A stretch of 64,000 nucleotides of DNA from Ypsolopha sequella (lineage: Eukaryota; Arthropoda; Insecta; Lepidoptera; Ypsolophidae), in the NCBI GenBank assembly GCA_934047225.1, contig OW203998.1, positions 19,173,280 through 19,237,279 on the forward strand. The letters are read 5' to 3'. Made by a program: the position numbers and the translations under genes. Every line of letters begins with the position of its first letter. Positions within the stretch are counted from its first letter, which is position 1. The notes below the pieces were generated by a model. That model was not told where the DNA came from. It did not search any database and saw only the letters and a list, made by a program, of their open reading frames with translations. This document shows, piece after piece, positions 55,663 through 64,000 of this stretch.

Positions 55663-58600
55663 GGGGAACGAAAATACAAACAGAAATAAAATGTCAGCTT
55701 TCGGATGATTTTGTTGCAATAATTAGGTTACGTATAGCCATAAAAAAAATACATGTTTTTGGTTGAACTTTAAGGTATTCATTTTCCACAAACCACGTTA
55801 ATCGATTCATATTTGTACTGTCAATGATTTTTTTTGTAACCCTCTATTGCACACTTCTTATCGATTTTGTTTCAGGTATCGCTTTCGCGATTTTGTTGGT
55901 TTTTTTTTTAATAAAATTAGTGTGAATGATATCTATTCATTTTCCAAATACCACGTTATTCGGGTTAAAAAAAGCACCCCCTTTTTCCAAAAATACGTAA
56001 ATCCACTGATGCAGTCAGCGGCAGCAAGATATTGTCAGTCTGCGCCTAGCGTTGGCGCCCGTAAGACGTGGAACCTGTGCCCTTTTTTGCAAGCTATAAA
56101 TATCTCCCAAAACTACTTCAAAACACATTGAAATTAATTTTATAAAGTAATATTTCGAGGAGCATCATATTCCTGCCGTTAAAAACTCAACAAAATATGC
56201 GTATGAGTGATTTAGCTACATCGTGCCATAGTCATAACAACAAAACTGAATGAATTTGGATTGAATTCATACTTTTATGCGGGAGAATAACATATGTTAC
56301 TCTAAAAGAATAATTTTGTGATCGTTATTGAAACCCAAATTAATTTACTTACTGAGATCTGTAACAAAGGTCAATGACCTTTTCGTGAAATTACCCTCTA
56401 GTATTGGCTCACCATTTCAGGTCCAATAAGTGAAGTTTTTTGCAAATTATATAGGTACACATTTAAAATATAGAAATTTATTTTGAAATATTTACAGTGC
56501 ATGGCAAAATTATTAGATCGTAGATAATCCTGTCGGTACATGTTCAGGTTCTGTTACGCAAAATGAAAACAATGAAACTCTTTTAGGATTAATTTGTTAT
56601 CCCTATGTTTGTCTGTCTGTCCGTTTGTCTAGACAATTTTTTCTGGGTAAAATTAATAAATACCAATATTAACGGCCCTCTATAGAGCTGTAAAAACATA
56701 CTTTTGACGTTTTTATTTATATTACGTTTTAGGTTTTTACGTTTTTTTTTTACGTTTTTCATACAAATTTTCTCACTATGAAAATGTAGGGATGAACACT
56801 TGAGATAATATTTTGCATTTAAAAGTCAACACAGAAAGGAATTGTTGAACAAATAATGTAAAAAATATGAAAACCATGTTGTTCTATTCTAAAGGGATTA
56901 ATTATCTACTGTTCAATGTGGCGATAGCTTTGTTTATTTTTTTCCTTGAATTATTTTTTACTAAGATAACAAATAGTTTAATACAAGGTTTTCCTTAAGA
57001 GGTCCCTTTAACCCTGTATTTTTCTTAAAATTCATACAATAGGTATAAACCGAATGTGAAGTCTACAGCTTATTTTCTTCATATCTTTTTTCATGAGTAT
57101 ATTTTAGTGACATCTAACTACGTCTCTATACAGCCCAAAAAGCAAAATTTGATAAAACACCATCATAATAGCTGTCAGGATATCGTCAATATTGCCTCGT
57201 TTTTACGCAAAGTTTAACAAGTTTGTATACTTTTATCTATACTGGAAATAAAAAAGAGAGAAACACAGGCGTCGTTCATGTTAAGATGACTAAGTTTACA
57301 CACTTTGCTAAGTATAAACAATTACCGTTTCATGGAAAACTGTTTTGACCTGAAACCATTTAACAAATTCAATTAACTTATTTTGAATATCTTGTCATCT
57401 TGCACTTCTTGATGAGAAATACAATTTCAATAAGTAAAAATACAACTTTTAGTTAAGAAAACTTATAGTTAAAAGTCTGCTGCATGCATTAACATATTTT
57501 TAATTATATTACAATAGTAATAAAATAATTGGCTTATCCGTCGTCGTGATATCAGCCGTAAATTTCTTAAATAATCTGATATCACGCTTATGGAAACCCC
57601 AATTATTTTGAAGATACCATAATATCATTAAAATATGTTTATGCATATAGCAAACTTTTAACAATAAATTGTCTTAGCTCAAAGTTGTACTTTACCGTTA
57701 TAATTATTTCTTAATATTTGGTTACAAATTCGAAAAAATAGCCCTTAAGGAAAACCTTGTATGAAAATATTTGTTATCTTTGTAACAAAGAAAAAAAAAA
57801 TAAACAAAGCTATCGCCACATTGAAAAAACAGTAAATTATTAATCCCTTTAGAATAGAAAGATATGGTTTTATATTTTTACATTATTTGTTCTACAGTTC
57901 CTTTCTGTGCTTTCTTTCAAATGCAAAATATTATGTCAAGTGTTGATCTCTATATTTTCATAAGGAGAAAATTTGTATGAAAAAGTTAAACAAAAGGCCA
58001 TAAAAACGTTATAATATGTATATTTTACAGGGCTGTAAATATTAGCATTTATTGATTTTACCCAGAAAAATTGCCTAGACAAACGGACAAACAGACAAAC
58101 ATAGGGACAACAAATGAATCCTAAAAGCTTTTTGTTTTTTCATTTTGCGTAAAGGGACCTGAACATTTCAAACTATGATACAAATAAATTTCTATATTTT
58201 AAACACTTGGCGATTTATCCCAAGGGTAAACAGGTGTCCCAAAAGTCAACGCTTTCCCTTGGAAGGCTGGTAGGCCAGCTCATGACTGACCAGAATATGA
58301 AATTATGACCTCAGCAAAAAGTAGATAGTCTTCGAGTTGATGGTACTTTTATAAATTCGACTAGATTTTTGAGAGTCAAAGCTAACCAGTTCTAAATTCT
58401 AAGAATAAAATTTTTGTTGCGCAACTCTGAATAGTCATGCTATTGATAAAGTCAAAAATAAACCTTGAAATGCTGTTACATCAGGAAGAAAAATAAAAAC
58501 CCAATTTATGAGCAATTTTTTGTAATTAGGTTAGTTCGATACCACACCCTGAAAAAAAATGTCCTATGTTAGTTTTGCAAATTGTCTTAAATAACGGCTC

Positions 58601-59410
58601 ATCAAATATTGTTTTTCAAATGATCTGGCAATTTCTGTGTATTACTTTTGAAAAAAAAGTTATTGCTATTTTACTACCAAAGGAGCTGCGAATTTTTTTA
58701 AATAATTAGAATTTAGAATGAAAGAGTGGCGGGCAGTAAAAATATTTGACGTTCATTAGAAATGCCATTTAACACGCGTTAGAGTGAGATAAATAGTGAC
58801 GCTATTTAAAATGAGTTGGAATGAGATAGGAACGCAGTTAAACGTGGTTGAATGAGAGAGGCATAATTGATATAGGCTACAGTGAGATAGGTAGTGACGT
58901 GGTGCATTCCTTCCGAGAATATTTGTTAGTTTCCACTTTTTGTAATAACAACTTTAGTAAAAATTTTTTGTATAGAAATTTTTGGTCCAATTTATTTTCC
59001 CGCAAGTGTAAAACCAGCTCAACGGGCGAAAAATATTTAAAGAATGGGTAATGGTGACAATTAACTGCCACAATATTATTATGTATCTCTAAAGGAGTGT
59101 CTGAAATGTTCCGAGGGTCAACTGATAAATCAAACACTCAAAAAACCACTTTTAGCCGACCATAATAAATTTACGTCCCGACGTGATAGCAAGTAGGATC
59201 AATGCCGTGTGACGATGATCGAAATACACTAATAAATTAGATAAAATAAAATACGTATTACTTTTGACCCTGCCTCGTCCACTCTATTCGTATTTTTGCT
59301 ATGGTGACACGAGCTTAGAGACCGGGACGAATTTCCCCCCGCGCGCTATCGTAAAATAGAATAAGCCACGCCCGGAACTGGTCTTTATTTTGGCTATGTC
59401 ATACTCTTAA
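55659..59410 (-). repeat. Right arm of the giant inverted repeat
   Basis: Mirror of 46947-50702: a 94-codon frame (55847-56131, partner of 50230-50493), R at 56995-57412, a palindromic block at about 57465-57715, S arms at about 56465-56998 and 57770-58230, and the 86-codon frame at 58877-59137. The frames are conserved because the arms are similar; no known domain. Confidence 0.85.
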
Positions 59411-59592
59411 TGAGATATGGGTCGGAGTGCGGTGTGGGGGGAAAGGAAACATATATAAAGATGTGTGCAAAGTAACGAGACTTCCGAAGCACCAGACCGA
59501 ACACAAATGTTTTGTGTTTTGAAGGGGGTTTGAAACCGTGACCTCCGGATTGATAGTCGGGACATTGAGCCACTTGACCACAGAGGAGATCT
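59411..59592 (-). mobile_element. tRNA-headed SINE
   Basis: On the minus strand the A-box-like TGGTCAAGTGG and B-box-like GGTTTCAAACC are followed by 'TTCGGTCTGGTGCTTCGGAA'. Its 3' end lies at the TTAA that bounds the giant inverted repeat. Two overlapping frames of 60-83 codons are by-products. Confidence 0.7.
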
Positions 59593-60816
59593 AGAGGTGA
59601 CAGTTGAAATACAATATAACTAGATATTTGGAGTTGTGCATACAAATTACGGTGGCGTAGTAGTGCTACGAAGATTGAGTGCTACAGAGTTTCCTTGCGC
59701 GCCGCGCCACGCGTCTCGTAGCAACGTTACAGACTAGAGATGATGAATATAGCTATTAACCGTTAAATTTAATGAATATTGAAAATTAACCATGATATTC
59801 AAAAAACAAAATTAACATTATCGAATAAAAATGTCATATCAACTTCTACGGGAGATCCCGTAGAAGTTGAAAATATTTTTAATATTTGTTAAAAATATCA
59901 AATATAAATATCTATTTATATTTGGTATTTTCAACAAAAAATTCGATTGGTTATTGGTTGATTATTAGGTTAGTTTTGTTTTGTTACTTGAAACACAAAG
60001 ACGCGTCGTCACGTTATTGTTGTTTTCCGTTAAATGTGAAGATTGTGAAGTTGTTTCGCAAATTAACCTACTTGGAACCATTTCGATAGGTGTGTGGGAG
60101 TAGTAAAATTATAGAGAATTTGTTTATTGGTTGAAAATAGTCGTCAATATTTTTATTCAATGGTCGCATTCAATAAAAATATCAACGAATATTTTCAACC
60201 AATAAAATTATCGATATTTTTCTTATCATATTACTATTAACCAATAAACAATTTCAACCATTCACTCGAATTGTCATACTTGTTAGAATAATGACGAGAA
60301 CCATGTAACAGTATCATTAGATTGCTGACCAAGATTTTAACCAAATACTCTACTGATTACACCGCAAGACTTTTTAAGCTAACACATTCGCGAAAATAAC
60401 AAACAAATAGAGATGAAAGCAAATAGTAGATACTTGAAAAAAAATAGCGGAGTAAATTTTCTCAGATTTAAGAGTTAATTTTAAGGTATTTTTGTTTTTC
60501 TTCTTCACTATGGTGGCATACGAGTATAAATTTTAATTACAGTACACACAAATTTTCCGCGTAATATTGATCACTTGAAATCTACTCATGAGGAAGCTGT
60601 TACACGTTTTGTCCTTCATGGAATAGATTGCAGTCTGAATCGATATGAAAGACTGGTAATAAACACACAGCCGTGATACGGACGATTGATGATACAGTTT
60701 CATAAAAAGTTGCAATCTTCTGTGTGGATGAAATTTGAAACTTCCAAAAAACCCAAATTCATAGCAGTCCATGATATTGCAAAAAGAAATGTTCATATAA
60801 GAAGTGCATTACTAAC
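59593..60816. other. AT-rich region with hairpins
   Basis: 59839-59870 is a 15-bp perfect inverted repeat (TCAACTTCTACGGGA) around a 2-base centre. 60123-60206 is an 84-bp hairpin (TTTATTGGTTGAAAATA and complement). Frames at 59886-60089 and 60533-60796 have no domain. Confidence 0.6.
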
Positions 60817-61284
60817 TTAAGGCGATTACCATCGCCAAATTAGCAGCTCGATATTTGTCACTACAAATATCAACGGAAACGAAATTGAAATAACGTTTAT
60901 ATCAGCGCGCAATGCATAGTGGCTGTTACGATGCTCGCTGCGTCTTTGATAGGGCGAAATAGGAGAAAATTATACTTTTCACTTGGACGTGATTACTTGA
61001 TTGAATAATGTTATGTTATTTTTGTAGCTATAAAGTTTATCTATTTATCAAAGCATAAATGAATTCAATCGGCCAAGCCACTCAGGAGCAGTAGGGAATT
61101 TGAGGTCAAAAAACACCATTCAGTAAAAAAAAAAAACATGTAGAAGTTTTGGTGGTATGAAAAAGAAAAATGTTACATATGTTGTCTAAGAGTTGATTAT
61201 TCATAAAACATTTTTTCATTATTTTTGGTTTGGCCATAAACGAGGCTTTAGAAAGTAACCATTTGGCAATAGTAAGGCCCTTAA
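60817..61284. mobile_element. TTAA-flanked element, TTAAGGC family (copy C)
   Basis: TTAAGGCGATTACCATCGCC at the left; TTAA again at 61281-61284 after 'AGTAAGGCCC'. Reverse orientation to 40174-40648 and closely similar. Confidence 0.85.
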
Positions 61285-63309
61285 CATGCCATAACCGGAT
61301 GAGATAGCACCAGTGCCTTCTCTGGGCATACACTAATAAATCTAGTTGGCTAACTACCGGCTGGTAAGAAACACTTGCAGTGATGAACTGATGAACAACT
61401 AAAGAACGCTGAGATATTTGTCAATATATCAAATGAAAAAATATAGATAATATCGACGACTTGAGGGCAGCCATGTTTGCACATGGGAGAGAATTAGACA
61501 AACTATCGCCAACAAGAGATGTTCTCACCTACACCTCCAACGGGCAAATTATCAAGCGTTTTGCTGAAATAATGCTGGTAAACCTATACAAAGTTTAAAG
61601 CTGCCTACTGCTAGCGGTTGGAAGATAGAAGATGGACAATTATTTTATTTTATTCATAAACAAAAATCTACAGCAAGTACATTCAGATTACTTAAACATG
61701 ATATCATCTTATTGTGCCACTAGCGGATTTCATTATGCTAAACTAAACATACTTATTAAAAATTGGAACATAACAATTATTATATGATTAAAGTACATAA
61801 AGAATTCGCAAAGAAGACTCCGTATTTATAATTCAATGGTATGTTATTACAATTGTATGAGTATGTTGAGTGTCGGGTGATTAGGGTGTGTGTGTGTGTG
61901 TGCGCGCGTATCTCATCGTGTGTCTCATTACATGTAATAACTTCATTGAAAGGGCCAATCAGTCTCAAAGATTTGGACTTAATCTCTTGCATTTGCAAGA
62001 AAGGTTGTAGGACATCTTGGTTTGAAACAGAAATGCCTGAAAGATGTTTGCCATATAGGTGTTATATGTTTCAATCAATTTAATTGAGGAAGTTAACCAT
62101 GTAATTTTGGTGGCTGTAATTTTTTTGCTGTGAAAACTTCGTAATTTTTTTCAGACTTGGCACACTGCCGTGTGTCAGTAAATATTCGTTGTCATTAGTT
62201 TCTTTTTTAAGTTCTTAAAATAAAACTAAAAATTAATGTTACATTTTTTATATAATTAATACACAAATTTGAAATAATTATTTGATACCTAATTTGTATA
62301 AATCAGTTATATACTTACTGAGATATTCGAGAAAATCTGATACCAGGAGCGGCCATCTTTGTAACGTCATAGCTATAATTTCTCGAGTTTAAAACACAAT
62401 AACAGAAATTTTTGTGACAAGTTCACTACGCTGATTAAGACGATACCACTCGCCGCTTTATAACTGCTCGGTCCTACGAAAATTAATTTTATATGACTTT
62501 GCGTCTCTTCTATAAGGGTCTTGTGGCGACAAGTCCACCAAGACAAAACCGATCTCTAGATCAAGTAAAAACTGCACAAATCTATAATATAAATTGTTTC
62601 ACAGTTAATTCGTACAAGAGCTGGATATACAATTTTATAGCCTGATTGCAACAATGCGGTCTGACTGAAGACTTACACAATCTAATTGAAATTGTTGCAG
62701 CTACTTCCCTGACATTGTTCTCTAAAGGCAGTGTTGCCGGATCACTGCTCCCTCTTTGAACTATTGCCTGTTTGAATTGTAGCCCAAATGGACGTTTTAT
62801 TATGAACGGATACCTTAGTAAAATATACCAAGGCATCTTTTATAGAGCTGCTTTTACTCTGAAATAGTGGTACGTGACAATCGGTAGTCTATCAATACCT
62901 TTCAAAAGGAACAATAGTTGATATTATTACATTTTTCAAGGTCAACTACTCACCTAATATCAATTGTTCAGCAACACTATTCTAGAATATATCAGAAACA
63001 AAGGAATAAAAGTTTTTTTAAGTTTTTGCTAATAAATTTTTTCTCCATCCAAAGGTTTCCTGAGAGATATTACTATTAGCAATAAATATTACCTTTGTAC
63101 ACATTATTTGTTCTGTATGTTATGTGTTGTTAATTATTAGTACATTACGATACGAGAGCGATGAAACGTTTTCTGACGAGTGTGAGTTTGCGGCACGAGC
63201 CGAAGTCGAGTGCTGCAATCACACGAGTCGAGAAAAAGTTTCTCGCACGAGTTTCGTATAATTTTTTATAGCACAAGTGCGGAAAATGCCGACTTTACGC
63301 ACGCACAGC
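61285..63309. other. No recognised gene; low-complexity only
   Basis: A GT/CG microsatellite at 61884-61910. Frames at 61780-62083 and 62582-62836 show no domain. 63150-63290 is a CG-containing stretch with 'CACGAGTCGAGAAAAAGTTT'. No RNA gene seen. Confidence 0.45.
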
Positions 63310-63420
63310 AGGGTAACACGTTGTAACTTATTTGACAAGACTAAACTTAATTTACGCGTTCTGTCCTTTTCTTTCGTTATCAAAAAGACAAAGACAGGAC
63401 CTCAGAATAAGGAATACAAA
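63310..63420. mobile_element. Partial MITE, 'GGTACCGATTCGG' family (copy 3)
   Basis: 'GGGTAACACGTTGTAACTTA' and 'ACTAAACTTAATTTACGCGT' match 34262-34310; the right arm is decayed. Confidence 0.55.
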
Positions 63421-63828
63421 TAGAAGCCTGACTAAAATAAGAACTGGGCATTAGCCATTGTACTCATCTAACGTAAATTACTCCTGTGTGCGAGTGAATG
63501 AAACGACGGACCGCACTTACTTTATATTTTTTCCTGGTGTGTCACTAGATTGAACCAAACAAATGTCAGATGGATGTAATTTGGATGTATTTTAAAAATT
63601 ATAATACCATCAAATTAAATATGTCTCATCATTGTATCGTTGTGTTGTAATATCGTACGTTGCGTGCATCACATCTTAATTTGGTGGCATCGAAATGTCT
63701 ATTGCATTTTGCGAAAGTTTACAGCTTCACCGAGAGAAATTAAATATTTTGGTGCTCTTCCTCTCAAAATTCGTGAAAGTGTGATTTATTATTGTTTGTG
63801 TTGATTGTTTTTTTAACATTGTAATAAA
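63421..63828 (+). promoter_or_regulatory. Upstream region of the THAP exon
   Basis: About 400 bp before the proposed start codon. No TATA box or initiator can be placed with confidence. It presumably holds the 5' untranslated region. Confidence 0.25.
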
Positions 63829-63905
63829 ATGTCTTGTGCGATTGAAGGCTGTAAATCGCATACAGGAAGAAAAGAAAACAACAATGAAGCAATATCATTT
63901 CATCG
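63829..63905 (+). CDS. THAP-domain protein, first coding exon (partial)
   Basis: The ATG opens MSCAIEGCKSHTGRKENNNE, then AISFHR, split after the second base of the Arg codon by a consensus donor GTGAGT (63906-63911). A C-x4-C pair (Cys3, Cys8) at the very N-terminus followed about 15 residues later by an I/V-S-F-H-R/K motif is the signature start of the THAP C2CH zinc finger, a DNA-binding domain whose next residues are usually F-P. The second Cys/His pair and the AVPTIF-type box would lie in later exons beyond the window. THAP proteins are nuclear DNA-binding factors; some are derived from P-element transposases. Only 26 residues are visible, so the gene cannot be named. Confidence 0.65.
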
Positions 63906-64000
63906 GTGAGTTTTGATAGTTTTTATGTTAATAAGTTGCAGGATCATACCTAAAACTCAGTAACAATAATAGTAGTTCTTGTAAATCATACTCGTGTTCA

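Larger units (their letters stand above)
46947..59410. mobile_element. 12.46-kb TTAA-bounded giant inverted-repeat unit
   Basis: Left arm 46947-50702 and right arm 55659-59410 are reverse complements over about 3.75 kb. The outer ends are TTAAGAATATGACATAGCC and, reversed, TTAAGAGTATGACATAGCC. Homology stops at TTAA on both outer edges, and the inner edges also fall at TTAA (CCCCTTAAG). Sampled stretches differ at only a few bases; an 86-codon frame (47220-47480, 58877-59137) encodes the same peptide in both arms. No transposase is seen in arms or centre. It may be a transposed unit or an inverted segmental duplication. Confidence 0.85.

Noticed and set aside
47220..59137. 86- and 87/94-codon frames conserved in both giant arms
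   Set aside because: Conservation is explained by the near identity of the arms; no start context, domain or independent homologue. Kept only as markers of arm identity.
46947..59410. Interpretation as a Maverick/Polinton or viral-type element because of long inverted ends
   Set aside because: No integrase, polymerase B or capsid-like coding sequence was found, the edges are TTAA, and the centre is filled with ordinary MITEs and a Helitron-like element.
61884..61910. GT/CG microsatellite as a regulatory Z-DNA site
   Set aside because: Short dinucleotide run with no supporting context.

Overview
Organism and gene content. This is AT-rich, intron-bearing-type eukaryotic DNA that looks like moth or butterfly (Lepidoptera). 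I base that on repeat types I recognise from lepidopteran genomes: tRNA-headed SINEs with the 'TGCTTCGGAAG' body motif, retroposon tails reading 'TCCAGCAGTGGACG', the 'GGGTTCCGTACCC' dispersed repeat, Helitron-type 3' ends of the 'CGGGCAAAAGCTAGT' kind, and RTE-like LINE remnants. The species is not identified. The window is almost a gene desert. The only host-gene signal I can support is a first coding exon of a THAP zinc-finger protein at the extreme right (63829-63905). No other open frame over about 60 codons has convincing coding character; the few real protein matches are decayed LINE reverse-transcriptase tails.

Layout. 1-9 kb: a SINE tail, a TA-flanked MITE, a TTAT-flanked element, a TTAA element with a nested insertion, a retroposon with a twin-priming inversion, two adjacent MITEs, a 994-bp element with an 8-bp target duplication and a G-quadruplex run, and a TA-MITE pair followed by a full-length retroposon. 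9-18 kb: minisatellites, two TTAA fold-back elements, and scattered LINE and SINE pieces. 18-21 kb: a four-element nest whose insertion order can be read from the flanks. 21-46 kb: mixed SINEs, LINE remnants, a 970-bp near-perfect palindrome (27.8-28.8 kb), a MITE with an in-window empty site (31.3 kb), a hAT-type element (36.3 kb) and a 1-kb fold-back element (37.6 kb).

46947-59410 is the most striking object. Two 3.75-kb arms lie in inverted orientation around a 5-kb centre, with TTAA exactly at both outer edges and at both inner edges. Each arm holds smaller inverted repeats and a 0.4-kb TTAA-type sub-element. The centre holds a 1.58-kb Helitron-like element with both canonical ends, a fold-back element with subterminal hairpins, and several MITEs. 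I see no transposase in it.

How the parts relate. Most of the window is two non-autonomous DNA-transposon worlds, TA-flanked (Tc1/mariner-like) and TTAA-flanked (piggyBac-like by target only), plus 8-bp-duplication hAT-like elements, Helitron-like elements and LINE-driven retroposons. They insert into one another repeatedly. All boundaries come from reading repeats by eye; family names are inferences from termini and target duplications.
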